DNA of 64,000 bases from positions 310,001-374,000 of the forward strand of contig JABUFD010000001.1 in the NCBI GenBank assembly GCA_013314735.1. Direction: 5' to 3'. Every line of letters begins with the position of its first letter. The stretch's first letter is position 1. A program made the position numbers and the translations under genes. The notes below the pieces were generated by a model that did not search any database, was not told the origin of the DNA, and worked only from the letters and a program-made list of their open reading frames with translations. Shown here piece by piece: positions 1-8,298 of the stretch. The DNA comes from Anaerolineae bacterium (lineage in GTDB: Bacteria; Chloroflexota; Anaerolineae; Anaerolineales; Anaerolineaceae).

Positions 1-73
1 GATTGCCAAGGGCAGCGATTGTATCGTAACGCTGCTGGTCTGTATACAATAGCAAAATGTTCGGTTGTTTCAA
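1..73 (-). CDS. Sulfatase family protein, N-terminal fragment (cut by window start)
   Basis: The minus strand reads from a TTG start and opens with the residues KQPNILLLYTDQQRYDT, the usual beginning of arylsulfatase/alkaline-phosphatase-superfamily hydrolases, where the Asp-Gln pair after the first beta strand helps bind the active-site metal. A strong ribosome site (GGAGG, five bases before the TTG) fixes the start. Only about 24 codons are inside the window, so the catalytic Cys/Ser motif cannot be seen. It is divergent from the ABC transporter operon that begins about 350 bases away. Function as a glycan sulfatase is inferred from the family and from two more sulfatase-like genes nearby. 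Confidence 0.8.
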   Translation of the reverse strand, partial: MKQPNILLLYTDQQRYDTIAALGN

Positions 74-214
74 GGTATCCTCCTTCGTGAATCTGCTCAT
101 TGAAAAGGGCTGGTGAAATTTCCATACTTGCTGGAATGGAGAACCATGATTTCTATTCTATCCCTGATTCTACCGCCAAATCAAAACTCACAGTGTTTCC
201 TTGCATTTTTTTTG

Positions 215-240
215 TTTATTTTCATTTGTCTGAAAATAAA
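215..240. promoter_or_regulatory. Inverted repeat, possible operator
   Basis: Ten-base arms TTTATTTTCA and TGAAAATAAA are separated by six bases. The repeat is AT-rich and is not followed by a T run in the direction of a gene end, so an operator is more likely than a terminator. The regulator that would bind is unknown. Confidence 0.35.
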
Positions 241-363
241 TATTTTTTAATATCTACTTAGAATTCGATGATATTATTTTTTTATATACATTCACCAATT
301 CCCCATCAGTCCATTAACCGGGAATTCACGTTGATTCGTCAAATTCGATCCATCGTTTGCCAA

Positions 364-385
364 CGTTTCGGAGTTTATCGAAACG
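364..385. promoter_or_regulatory. Inverted repeat CGTTTCG-N8-CGAAACG upstream of ABC operon
   Basis: Perfect seven-base arms lie 36 bases before the ATG of the solute-binding protein gene. The arm sequence resembles LacI-family half-sites, but a hairpin in the leader RNA is also possible. No second copy was noticed in front of the paralogous operon. Confidence 0.35.
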
Positions 386-420
386 GTAATTTCACCAAAA
401 TTGTTGAAAGGAGTCAGGTT

Positions 421-2448
421 ATGAGGAAGATGTTTTATTTTCTATCTGTGTTAATGGTCCTGGCCATGCTGTTCTCAGCGTGTGCAAAACCGGCAGAGCC
501 ACAGACCACCACAGAAGAAGAAACAGCAGCAGAAGAAACCACCGCGGAAGAGGCTGTTGCTGAAGAGGAAACCGCTGAGGAAGAAGCTGTAGAGGAGGAA
601 ACAGCAGAAGAAGCACCTGAAGTGGTTGTTCCTGTTGCGTATCAGGAAGCTCCCATGCTGGCAGAAAAAGTTGCCGCGGGTGAGCTGCCCCCGGTGGAGG
701 AACGTCTGCCGGCAGTGCCGTATGTGGTGGGTCCGGGAACAGAAATTGTTGTTGAGAACCTGGATTACACCATCGGGCGCTACGGCGGAACCCTGCGCTC
801 TGCCCATGTGGGCACATTCCAACCCGACTTGTTCATGGCGTCGATTGAGGGATTGATCACGGCGCCCGGGCTGGGCATCGAAGGCGTCCATGGCAATGTG
901 GTCGAAAGCTTCACTGTCAATGATGATGCAACCGTGTACACATTCAAAATGCGCGAAGGCCTGAAATGGTCGGATGGTGTACCTGTCACCCGTGAGGATG
1001 TCGAATTTGCCTGGAATGACGTATGGATGAATACAGACCTGTATCCCGGCGGCCCAAAAGCTGATTTCCGTGCAGGCGGAACATCCAATGGCGCCCCCAT
1101 GACGTTGGAATTTATTGACGATTGGACCTTCACCCTCAGCTTTGAGAGCTCTTACGGTTCATTCGTGGGCGTTCTGGCGATCAAGGGCTGGGCAAGCTAC
1201 CAGGACTTGATCAAGCCAGCGCATTATTTGAAACCGTATCATAAAACCTATGCGGATGCTGATGAACTGGCAGCAGTCATGGATGAAAAAGGCTATATTG
1301 TTGAAGACTGGGCCAACTTCTTCCAGGCTATGGATGTTGGCAACTGGGATATGTATACAGAACCCGCAATTGGTTTCCCGCAGTTGTCGCCCTGGATTCT
1401 TGTGCAGTTGACAGAAGGCGCTGTTTTGCTGGATCGGAACCCGTATTATTTCAAGGTCGATGCCGAAGGTCAGCAGCTTCCGTATATTGATTCATTAATT
1501 TCCACCCGTGTTGATAACACCGATATGGTGAACACGCGTGGTATCGCCGGTGATGCAGACTTCCTGCGGCAGGATCCCAGCCTGGCAATGGTTCCCCTGT
1601 ATAAGGAGAATGAAGAAGCTGGCCATTACCGCGTCGTTCTGCTGCAGCACCATACCGGGATTGCATATAAGCTCAATTACACCAACCAGGACCCTGGTTG
1701 GAATGAAGTTGTCAACGATGTGCGGTTCCGCAAAGCGCTGAACCTTGCGACCGACCAGGACGAAATTTTGCAGTTTGTTTATAACACCTTTGGGCAGGAA
1801 TCGTTGATCACACCCTGGGAATATGACCTGGAAGCTGCCAACGCCCTGTTGGACGAAATGGGCATGACCGAGTATGATGCAGAGGGTTACCGGTTGAGCC
1901 CCAGTGGTTATCCTTTGAAAGTGCTGGTTGAAGCCTTCGATGGTAACCCGGACATGGTGCCGATTGCCGAATACCTGATCGAATACCTGAGCGACCTGAA
2001 ACTCAATTCCCAACTGGAAATCCTGTCGGGCGAATTGTTGACAGAACATTACAATGCCAACACAACCATGATCGTTCCAGAGCGGGTGAACGCCAACCTG
2101 TGGGCAAGCGGCGCCTGGACGGACTGGACGCCGACCAATCAGTGGGGTATTGAATGGATGCGCTGGTATAACACTACCGATGAATACGAAGGGATTGAAC
2201 CCCCGGCTGAGATCAAGCGCCTGTTCGAACTGGCGGAGCTCCGTGGCAGGTCTGTCTCCGGTAGCCCGGAAGACACCGCCTTGTATCAGGAAATTCTGGA
2301 AAGCTACAACACCAATTACTGGCAGATTATGCCGGTACAACGCTGGGATACACTGATCTTTAACCAGGATCTGCGCAATGTGGCTGAAGGAAGCGAAAAA
2401 TCGATTGGTTCGAATACTGCCGGTGAATTATGGTGGTTTGATCGGTAA
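421..2448 (+). CDS. Family-5 extracellular solute-binding lipoprotein (ABC operon 1)
   Basis: This is the ligand-capturing subunit of an Opp/Dpp-type ABC importer, anchored outside the membrane. The 675-residue protein starts MRKMFYFLSVLMVLAM and has a lipobox LFSAC, so Cys about 21 is the lipidation site. Residues about 25-70 are a low-complexity Glu/Thr/Ala linker. The rest is an SBP_bac_5 fold, with the family signature FKMREGLKWSDG followed by PVTREDVEFAW near residues 176-200. The ATG at 421 is preferred over upstream starts because GAAAGGAG sits just before it. Two permease and two ATPase genes follow. The family binds peptides, but relatives in Thermotoga-like and Chloroflexota bacteria bind oligosaccharides. 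The glycosidases and sulfatases nearby favour a sugar ligand, which is inference. It is paralogous to the protein at 34064. Confidence 0.93.
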   Translation: MRKMFYFLSVLMVLAMLFSACAKPAEPQTTTEEETAAEETTAEEAVAEEETAEEEAVEEETAEEAPEVVVPVAYQEAPMLAEKVAAGELPPVEERLPAVPYVVGPGTEIVVENLDYTIGRYGGTLRSAHVGTFQPDLFMASIEGLITAPGLGIEGVHGNVVESFTVNDDATVYTFKMREGLKWSDGVPVTREDVEFAWNDVWMNTDLYPGGPKADFRAGGTSNGAPMTLEFIDDWTFTLSFESSYGSFVGVLAIKGWASYQDLIKPAHYLKPYHKTYADADELAAVMDEKGYIVEDWANFFQAMDVGNWDMYTEPAIGFPQLSPWILVQLTEGAVLLDRNPYYFKVDAEGQQLPYIDSLISTRVDNTDMVNTRGIAGDADFLRQDPSLAMVPLYKENEEAGHYRVVLLQHHTGIAYKLNYTNQDPGWNEVVNDVRFRKALNLATDQDEILQFVYNTFGQESLITPWEYDLEAANALLDEMGMTEYDAEGYRLSPSGYPLKVLVEAFDGNPDMVPIAEYLIEYLSDLKLNSQLEILSGELLTEHYNANTTMIVPERVNANLWASGAWTDWTPTNQWGIEWMRWYNTTDEYEGIEPPAEIKRLFELAELRGRSVSGSPEDTALYQEILESYNTNYWQIMPVQRWDTLIFNQDLRNVAEGSEKSIGSNTAGELWWFDR

Positions 2449-2472
2449 TTGGTAAACGTCTGATTTTCTGAA

Positions 2473-2505
2473 ATGCAAGGGTGGGGTGTAACCTCACCCT
2501 TGCAT
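2473..2505 (+). other. Intercistronic hairpin between binding-protein and permease genes
   Basis: An 11-base perfect stem (ATGCAAGGGTG with CACCCTTGCAT, 11-base loop) lies between the stop of the solute-binding protein gene and the first permease start. There is no T run after it, so it is not a standard intrinsic terminator. Hairpins at this place in ABC operons, as in malE-malF, protect the upstream message and raise binding protein over permease. A hairpin of different sequence is in the same place in the second operon. Confidence 0.6.
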
Positions 2506-2533
2506 AACATATCAGGGAAGGAAGGTCTGAAGT

Positions 2534-3535
2534 ATGATCAAATATACTTTGCGTCGCCTGATGATGATCATTCCGATGCTCGTGTTGATCTCCATAATTT
2601 CTTTTATTTTAATTGAACTTCCCCCGGGTGACTATCTCACTGTACGCATCATGAATCTTGAACACCAGGGGATTATTGTGAGTGACGCCGAAATTTTATC
2701 ATTGCAGCGGCAGTATGGACTGGACAAACCCATGTATGCGCGCTACATCCGCTGGATCGAGAATTTTCTGGTCCGCGGAAATCTGGGGGTGTCGTTTCAA
2801 TATGACCGCCCGGTGATTGATCTGATCAAGGAAAGGTTACCAGCAACATTAATCCTGGTTTCAGTGTCACTGATCGTTTCCTGGTTGATAGCGATCCCAT
2901 TGGGAATTTATTCTGCAACGCATCAATATTCACCGGTTGATTATTTCTTTACCTTCATTGCATTTATCGGTCTGGGTACGCCCGGATTTTTATTGGCCAT
3001 GATCCTGGCCTGGTTGAGTATCTCGTTTTTTAATTTTTCCCCGATCGGTTTGATGTCGGTCGAATTTATCGGGAAACCGTGGGATTTCGCCAAGTTGGCG
3101 GATGTCATGAAACATGCCTGGTTTCCCATTGCGATTATGGCCATTGGTGGAACCGGCAGCCTGATGCGCACCATGCGCAACAACCTGCTGGATGAATTGG
3201 GCAAACAATACGTGGTAACGGCTGTTGCCAAAGGTGTCCATCCCACCAAACTAATCCTCAAATATCCCGTTCGGTTGGCAATCAGTCCAGTAATTGTTGG
3301 CACAGCGGGTATTCTGCCGCAATTATTTGCTGGAGGTGGTTTGATCGCCATCGTGCTTGGATTGGAAACCATCGGCCCGTTATTGCTGGGCGCCGTATTG
3401 ACACAGGACATGTACGTGGCTGGAAGTATTCTCACCATTCTCGGCTTTCTAACGATCCTGGGAAATTTCCTCTCAGATCTATTATTGGCCGCTGTTGATC
3501 CGCGTGTACGGTTGGGTTCGGGAGTTGCGCGATGA
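2534..3535 (+). CDS. ABC transporter permease, DppB/OppB type (operon 1)
   Basis: First inner-membrane channel subunit of the family-5 importer. The 333 residues begin with a membrane segment (MMIIPMLVLISIISFILI). A short periplasmic region then leads into about five further segments. The typical DppB sequence GLDKPMYARYIRW is present near residues 61-75. The EAA cytoplasmic loop that contacts the ATPase lies around residues 225-245 (YVVTAVAKGV). The ribosome site GGAAGGAAGG is just upstream. The stop overlaps the start of the next permease gene by four bases (ATGA), which indicates translational coupling. The paralogue at 36228 has the same length and closely similar protein sequence. Confidence 0.93.
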   Translation: MIKYTLRRLMMIIPMLVLISIISFILIELPPGDYLTVRIMNLEHQGIIVSDAEILSLQRQYGLDKPMYARYIRWIENFLVRGNLGVSFQYDRPVIDLIKERLPATLILVSVSLIVSWLIAIPLGIYSATHQYSPVDYFFTFIAFIGLGTPGFLLAMILAWLSISFFNFSPIGLMSVEFIGKPWDFAKLADVMKHAWFPIAIMAIGGTGSLMRTMRNNLLDELGKQYVVTAVAKGVHPTKLILKYPVRLAISPVIVGTAGILPQLFAGGGLIAIVLGLETIGPLLLGAVLTQDMYVAGSILTILGFLTILGNFLSDLLLAAVDPRVRLGSGVAR

Positions 3536-4707
3536 TGAAGGACCACGAAATGACAGATAAAGATACTGCCAATACCACCGATGATGTGTTGGATGGGATC
3601 AGTACATTATCCAAGGCAGATGAAAAGATCTATTACGCTTCGCAATGGCAATTGATCGTCTGGAAGTTCGGGCGGCATAAGCTGGCTTTGATCTCTCTCA
3701 TTCTTCTGACGATGATGTATATCATCGCATTCACACCAGGTTTCTTTGCTCCGTACTTGAAAGAGGAACGATTTAAGGGCTACCAGATGGCGAAACCATC
3801 ACGGGTGCACATATTCGATGATGGGAAATTGCAGCCTTTCATTTATGACGTAGAACTGAAAATGGATCAGGAAACCTTCCGTATGTATTATGAGGAAAAT
3901 CCGGAAGGCGATAAGTACCCAATTCGTTTCTTTGTTCGCGGAAGCGAAAAATATCCCCTGTTCATTTTCTTTCAGAGTGACATGCATTTATTTGGTGTCG
4001 ATGAGGGCGGACCCCCGATCATGCTGTTTGGCTCTGACGGTTTGGGGCGTGATTTGTTCTCCCGGATTGTTTATGGCGCTACGATTTCGATGACCATCGG
4101 CTTGGTCGGGGTGACGATCAGCTTCCTGTTAGGCGTAATTCTGGGCGGCCTGGCGGGTTATGTGGGCGGCCTGTTTGACGCGGTGGTGCTGGTGATCATC
4201 GACCTGTTGCAGACGATTCCACAGACACCGCTATGGATGACATTATCTGCCGCCGTTCCGCGCGATATTCCGGTAGCCCAGCGCTACTTTATGATGACGC
4301 TGGTATTATCATTGCTAAGCTGGACGGGCCTGGCGCGCGTGGTGCGTGGCCGCCTGCTGGCGATGCGGGAAGAAGACTTCGCCCTGGCCGCCAAAGGCGC
4401 CGGCGCCAGTACGTTTCGGATTGTTACCAAGCACCTGATCCCGGGATTTACCAGCCATCTGATCGTTTCTGTCACCCTTGCCATACCGTCGATGATCCTG
4501 GGTGAGGTAGCGCTGGGCTTCCTCGGGCTGGGGATGCAGAAACCCGCGGTCAGCTGGGGTGTGTTACTGCAGGACGCGCAGAATATCGTGGCGGTGGCGC
4601 ATCAACCCTGGTTGATCATCCCCGCAGCCGCTGTGATTCTGGTAATATTGTTATTCAACTTTGTCGGCGATGGATTGCGAGATTCTGCTGACCCCTATGT
4701 TCGCTAA
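3532..4707 (+). CDS. ABC transporter permease, DppC/OppC type with extended loop (operon 1)
   Basis: Second channel subunit. At 391 residues it is nearly 100 longer than a standard DppC. The extra length is an extracytoplasmic region between the first membrane segment (about residues 50-72) and the sequence HLFGVDEGG. The permease core follows, with GSDGLGRDLFSRI, then GGLAGYVGGLFD, and the EAA loop REEDFALAAKGAGAS around residues 280-295. Several starts are possible near the 5' end; the first ATG is coupled to the previous stop. Parts of the gene (roughly 4147-4220, 4320-4410, 4490-4560) are almost base-for-base the same as the paralogue at 37226, while other parts have diverged, which suggests gene conversion. 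Confidence 0.92.
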   Translation: MMKDHEMTDKDTANTTDDVLDGISTLSKADEKIYYASQWQLIVWKFGRHKLALISLILLTMMYIIAFTPGFFAPYLKEERFKGYQMAKPSRVHIFDDGKLQPFIYDVELKMDQETFRMYYEENPEGDKYPIRFFVRGSEKYPLFIFFQSDMHLFGVDEGGPPIMLFGSDGLGRDLFSRIVYGATISMTIGLVGVTISFLLGVILGGLAGYVGGLFDAVVLVIIDLLQTIPQTPLWMTLSAAVPRDIPVAQRYFMMTLVLSLLSWTGLARVVRGRLLAMREEDFALAAKGAGASTFRIVTKHLIPGFTSHLIVSVTLAIPSMILGEVALGFLGLGMQKPAVSWGVLLQDAQNIVAVAHQPWLIIPAAAVILVILLFNFVGDGLRDSADPYVR

Positions 4708-4717
4708 TCACTACAGG

Positions 4718-6760
4718 AAAGAAGACATGGCAGAGAACAAGAACCAACTATTGGTGGAAGTGGACGATTTGAAGACGTACTTCCATTTACATGAAGGGAC
4801 CGTGAAAGCGGTGGACGGGGTGAGCTTCAACCTGTACAAAGGGAAGACGCTGGGGGTGATCGGGGAAAGCGGATGCGGGAAATCAGTCACGTCGCAGTCG
4901 ATCATGCGGCTGGTGCAAACCCCGCCGGGGAAGATCGAAGGCGGGCATATCTGGCTGTATCATTACAATGAAGACGGGAGCGTGAAAGACAAAGTCGACA
5001 TCGCGGCGTTGAAACCGGAAAGCAAAGAACTGCGCGCGATCCGGTGGCGGGACGTGGCGATGATCTTTCAGGAACCGATGACCTCGATGAGCCCGGTGCA
5101 CACGGTGTATGACCAGATCAACGAAGCGATGATGCTGCACCTGCCGGGGATCACGAAAGAAGAAACACGAGCGCGGACGATCGAACTGCTGCGGCGGGTG
5201 GGGATTCCACAGCACGAGAAGATGGCAGACGCGTACTCGTACCAGTTGAGCGGAGGGATGCGGCAGCGCGCGATGATCGCGATGGCGCTGTCATGCAACC
5301 CCGGGCTGCTGATCGCGGACGAACCGACGACGGCGCTGGACGTGACCGTGGAAAGCCAGATACTGGAGTTGATCCGGGAACTGCAGGCGGAGTACAACAT
5401 GGGGATCATGTACATCAGCCACGACCTGGCGGTGGTGGCGGAGATGTCGGATGACATCATGGTGATGTACCTAGGGCAGGCGGTGGAGAAAGCGGACACG
5501 AACGAGATCTTCGACAACCCGCTGCACCCCTACACGCAGGCGCTGTGGCGGTCAATCCCGACCATAGACGGGTCGCTGGAGCGGCTGGATTCGATCAAGG
5601 GGACCATCCCGAGCCCATACTACAAACATAGCGGGTGCCGATTCTACGGGCGGTGCGAAAAGCGGATCGAAGGGAAATGCGACGAGAGCTTCCCGGAACT
5701 GCTGGAAGTGAAACCGGGGCACCAGGTACGCTGCTTCTTGTATGAATGAGACAGCGGAGAGAAAGAGAACAGGAGAGCAAGTGAAGATGAATTCACAAGA
5801 CATCATCCTCGATGTAAAAGGACTGAAGAAATACTTTCCGTTGAAGAGCGGGGGACTGTTCGGGAAAGTGCAGGGGTACATCAAAGCCGTGGATGACGTG
5901 ACGTTCTACGTGAAGCGCGGCGAAACGATCGGCGTGGTGGGGGAGAGCGGATGCGGGAAGACGACGTTGGGGCGGTGCATCAGCCTGCTGTACGAACCGA
6001 CGGCGGGAGACGTGAAAGTATACCTGGACGAAGGGGTACTGGACGTGGGGAACATGAACAAGGAAGAGACGAAGAAGTTCCGGCGGAACGTACAGATGAT
6101 CTTCCAGGACCCGTACGCGTCATTGAATCCGCGGATGACGGTGTTGAACATCGTGGGGGAATCGCTGCTGGTGAATGATGTGGCGAAGGGGGACGAGATG
6201 GAACAGATGGTGGGGCAGATCGTGCAGAAGGTGGGGCTGAAGGTGGAACACCTGCGGCGCTACCCGCACAGCTTCTCCGGGGGGCAGCGGCAGCGGATCG
6301 GGATTGCGCGGGCGCTGGTGATCAACCCGCAGCTGGTGGTGGCGGATGAGCCGGTATCGGCGCTGGACGTATCGATCCAGGCGCAGATCCTGAACCAGCT
6401 GAAAGACCTGCAGAAAGACTTTGGGCTGTCGTACATGTTCGTGTCGCACAACATGAGTGTGATCCGGTACATGAGTGACCGGATCATGGTGATGTATGCG
6501 GGGAAACTGGTGGAGATGGCACCGCGGGAAGTATTGCTGAACCATCCGCGGCACCCGTATACGGAGTTGCTGCTGTCGGCGGTGCCGCGGGTATCGCGGC
6601 GGGGGAGCTTCCGGCTGGTGACACCGGGGGAACCGCCGGACCTGTTGAACCTGCCACAGGGGTGCGTGTTCAACCCGCGCTGCAAGTACGCGAAGGAAGT
6701 GTGCAAAGAGGTGGCACCGAGCCTGGTACAGGTGGGGCCGGATCATTTTGTGCGCTGCCA
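4718..6760 (+). repeat. 2,043-bp direct repeat, copy 1 (two ABC ATPase genes)
   Basis: This segment is repeated 33,707 bases downstream, with no difference found where I compared the two. Translations of several frames on both strands agree, so almost every base must match. It begins nine bases before the first ATPase ATG (AAAGAAGAC) and ends 34 bases before the second ATPase stop, where the two copies separate abruptly (GCTGCCA then C versus T). The bases are unusual for the window: glycine codons are mostly GGG and arginine codons often CGG, whereas flanking genes prefer GGC/GGT. Recent duplication or ongoing gene conversion explains the identity. Confidence 0.9.
4727..5749 (+). CDS. ABC transporter ATP-binding protein, DppD/OppD type (operon 1)
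   Basis: One of two cytoplasmic ATPases that power the importer. The 340 residues show Walker A GESGCGKS near residues 47-54 and a Q-loop at FQEPMTSM. The signature motif is LSGGMRQRAMIAMAL and Walker B is LLIADEPTTALDVT. The switch His is in ISHDLAVVAE. The Opp/Dpp C-terminal extension has the cysteine-rich tail (CRFYGRCEKR to VRCFLYE) that binds an Fe-S cluster in characterised relatives. The ATG is chosen because AGGAAAGAAGAC lies just before it; a longer frame from 4661 overlaps the permease. Its product is identical to that of the gene at 38434. Gly codons are mostly GGG, unlike the neighbouring permeases. Confidence 0.95.
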   Translation: MAENKNQLLVEVDDLKTYFHLHEGTVKAVDGVSFNLYKGKTLGVIGESGCGKSVTSQSIMRLVQTPPGKIEGGHIWLYHYNEDGSVKDKVDIAALKPESKELRAIRWRDVAMIFQEPMTSMSPVHTVYDQINEAMMLHLPGITKEETRARTIELLRRVGIPQHEKMADAYSYQLSGGMRQRAMIAMALSCNPGLLIADEPTTALDVTVESQILELIRELQAEYNMGIMYISHDLAVVAEMSDDIMVMYLGQAVEKADTNEIFDNPLHPYTQALWRSIPTIDGSLERLDSIKGTIPSPYYKHSGCRFYGRCEKRIEGKCDESFPELLEVKPGHQVRCFLYE

Positions 6761-6794
6761 CATGGCAGACGAACTTACATTGACAGGGATCTAG
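5787..6794 (+). CDS. ABC transporter ATP-binding protein, DppF/OppF type (operon 1)
   Basis: Second ATPase of the importer, 335 residues. Motifs in order: Walker A GESGCGKTT (about 52-60), Q-loop MIFQDPYASLNPRM typical of OppF, signature FSGGQRQRIGIARAL, Walker B LVVADEPVSALDVS, switch region VSHNMSVIRYM, and the C-terminal Cys motif CVFNPRCKYAKEVC. The start used follows AGGAGAGCAAGTGAAG; an earlier in-frame ATG at 5742 overlaps the previous stop and has weaker support. The protein equals its paralogue at 39494 except in the last ten residues (ending ADELTLTGI here), because the repeated DNA ends there. An intrinsic terminator closes the operon. Confidence 0.94.
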   Translation: MNSQDIILDVKGLKKYFPLKSGGLFGKVQGYIKAVDDVTFYVKRGETIGVVGESGCGKTTLGRCISLLYEPTAGDVKVYLDEGVLDVGNMNKEETKKFRRNVQMIFQDPYASLNPRMTVLNIVGESLLVNDVAKGDEMEQMVGQIVQKVGLKVEHLRRYPHSFSGGQRQRIGIARALVINPQLVVADEPVSALDVSIQAQILNQLKDLQKDFGLSYMFVSHNMSVIRYMSDRIMVMYAGKLVEMAPREVLLNHPRHPYTELLLSAVPRVSRRGSFRLVTPGEPPDLLNLPQGCVFNPRCKYAKEVCKEVAPSLVQVGPDHFVRCHMADELTLTGI

Positions 6795-6820
6795 GTTCTA
6801 TTCAGGATTGTCTACTACCT

Positions 6821-6853
6821 AAAAAGCCTGAGGCGTTCACCCAGGCTTTTTTC
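6821..6853 (+). terminator. Rho-independent terminator after ABC operon 1
   Basis: Stem AAAAAGCCTG with CAGGCTTTTTT and an 11-base loop, ending in a T run 27 bases after the last ATPase stop. The A-rich left arm would also let it act on the converging sulfatase transcript. Confidence 0.85.
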
Positions 6854-6885
6854 TTTAGAAACACAATTTTCCATCAATCGTATCG

Positions 6886-8223
6886 CTAATAATTGAACCC
6901 GCCGTGGAAATGTTCTTCACGCAGAAACCATTCTTCCGTTTGTCCTGCATCTGCAATATGCGCTTCTGCTGGTTGGAATGAATCTCCCACAATATCGAGC
7001 CAGCGTTCCAATTCCTGTTCCATTGCTGTGCATAACGCAGCATGGGCAGGATTGAGCACGAGGTTGTTGAGCTGGTATGGGTCTTCCAGGTTATCAAACA
7101 GGACAGCGCTGCCATGAAGCCAACGGGCATAGGTGTAGCGTGAGGTGCGCACCCCGCGCCAGGGCTGCATCCCGCGTGCCTGGTCGAAAGCACCGTAATT
7201 GTTGATGAAAACGGATGTAGGCAGGTCTGCTGTCTGACCCAAAATGGCCCGGCTGAGGTCAATACCTTCCATCGATGGGGGGGCCTTGATCTGCAGCAAC
7301 CCCAGTATCGTCGGCGCAAAATCGACCACGCTGATCAGCAGGTCAGACTGTTGCTGCGCTTCCAGTGCGCCTGGCAGGCGCATGATTAATGGGATGTGGA
7401 TGCTTTCCTCGTACGGCAACTGTTTGTTGCGCAGCATGTGCGACCAGAGCATATCACCGTGATCTGATGTGAATACCACCAGTGTGTTTTCCGCCAGGCC
7501 ACATTCATCCAAGGCATCCATGATCCGTCCGACCTGTGCATCGAGTGCGGTGATATGGGCGTAGTATCCCGAAATGGCGGCCGGGTTCGGGCTGAGGACA
7601 TTGGGGCGGAATTCGATTTCGTCAAGCGGATATTGATCCAGATAGCAATCTGGAATACGGTCGTAGGGATCATGCGGTGTGCCGAACGAGAGCCACAGGT
7701 TGAAGGGATGGGGATGTTCACGGCGCAGGAATTCGATGGCGAGATCGGTCTGTACTTCCGGCTCATAACCCGCCACGCGGATCAATTCGGGCGAATCATT
7801 CAGGTAATACTTCGGGTCGAGGTAGTCATGGTGGCAGTTGTAGGCAGCCCAGTAATCGGTGAATCCCTGTCGGCGTTGGGGTGGGGTGAACATATGACGG
7901 CTGATACCGTCCAGGTGCCATTTGCCGATGTACGCACTGCTGTAACCCGCCTGGTTGAGTGTAAAGGCAATGCCATTCGGGTCATGCGGCAGGCGAATAT
8001 CATTGATGAAACAGCGCGCGTTGAGGGCGTGTTTCCCGGTGATCATTGAGGCGCGGCTTGGGGTGCAGACCGGGCTGTTGGCAATGGCGTTGGTGAACAG
8101 CACACCCTGGCTTGCCAGGCGGTCGAGGTTGGGTGTGTGAACATTTTCATCGTGCATGCACCCCATGGCAGAGGCGCGCATCTGGTCAGCAAATATAAAT
8201 AACAAATTGGGTTGGTTCGGCAT
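6886..8223 (-). CDS. Sulfatase (formylglycine type)
   Basis: Hydrolyses sulfate esters, probably on sugar residues. It has about 445 residues and a sulfatase fold throughout. The N-terminus PNLLFIFADQMRASAMGC carries metal ligands. The nucleophile motif CTPSRASMITGK is near residues 53-64, where Cys becomes formylglycine. The ligand pair is in TSDHGDMLWSH, and the Lys/His region is around RNKQLPYEESIHIPLIMR. The Cys form needs a maturase (FGE or anaerobic radical-SAM type), which is not in this window. The internal ATG is preferred because GGAG lies nine bases before it; the ATG five codons earlier has no ribosome site. No signal peptide is visible, so it should act in the cytoplasm on imported oligosaccharides. 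It follows a terminator within the minus-strand sugar operon. Confidence 0.93.
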   Translation of the reverse strand: MPNQPNLLFIFADQMRASAMGCMHDENVHTPNLDRLASQGVLFTNAIANSPVCTPSRASMITGKHALNARCFINDIRLPHDPNGIAFTLNQAGYSSAYIGKWHLDGISRHMFTPPQRRQGFTDYWAAYNCHHDYLDPKYYLNDSPELIRVAGYEPEVQTDLAIEFLRREHPHPFNLWLSFGTPHDPYDRIPDCYLDQYPLDEIEFRPNVLSPNPAAISGYYAHITALDAQVGRIMDALDECGLAENTLVVFTSDHGDMLWSHMLRNKQLPYEESIHIPLIMRLPGALEAQQQSDLLISVVDFAPTILGLLQIKAPPSMEGIDLSRAILGQTADLPTSVFINNYGAFDQARGMQPWRGVRTSRYTYARWLHGSAVLFDNLEDPYQLNNLVLNPAHAALCTAMEQELERWLDIVGDSFQPAEAHIADAGQTEEWFLREEHFHGGFNY

Positions 8224-8243
8224 GGTTCTGGTCTCCATTGGTT

Positions 8244-8276
8244 AAAAAGCACCCGCAAGCCTTGCGGGTGCTTTTT
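8244..8276 (-). terminator. Rho-independent terminator between isomerase and sulfatase
   Basis: Near-perfect stem AAAAAGCACCCGCAAG with CTTGCGGGTGCTTTTT, T run on the minus strand. It sits between the isomerase/epimerase stop and the sulfatase start, so the sulfatase is expressed by read-through or from its own promoter. Confidence 0.85.
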
Positions 8277-8298
8277 CAAACAGAACGGGGGAAAAAAT

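Larger units (their letters stand above)
74..420. promoter_or_regulatory. Divergent intergenic region between sulfatase and ABC operon
   Basis: This AT-rich stretch must hold the promoters of the divergent sulfatase and ABC operon. It contains two clear inverted repeats (listed separately). The last 30 bases before the solute-binding protein gene, with TTCACCAAA and GAAAGGAGTCAG, closely resemble the bases just before the second operon's binding-protein gene (34030-34060), so the leader was duplicated with the operon. An open frame runs in from 268, but its first 51 codons are AT-rich, lack a ribosome site and precede a good lipoprotein start, so I do not count them as coding. No convincing -35/-10 pair was found. 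Confidence 0.5.

Noticed and set aside
268-420. N-terminal extension of the first solute-binding protein (51 extra codons)
   Set aside because: The extension is AT-rich, has no ribosome site and would bury the lipoprotein signal that begins at 421, which has GAAAGGAG in front of it.
1495-2340. 281-codon antisense frame inside the first binding-protein gene
   Set aside because: It mirrors a well-supported lipoprotein gene and shows no domain or ribosome site.
6120-6761. 213-codon antisense frame inside the ATPase gene (also in the second copy)
   Set aside because: His/Arg/Pro-rich translation typical of the reverse frame of a GC-rich gene. The sense strand has every ABC ATPase motif.
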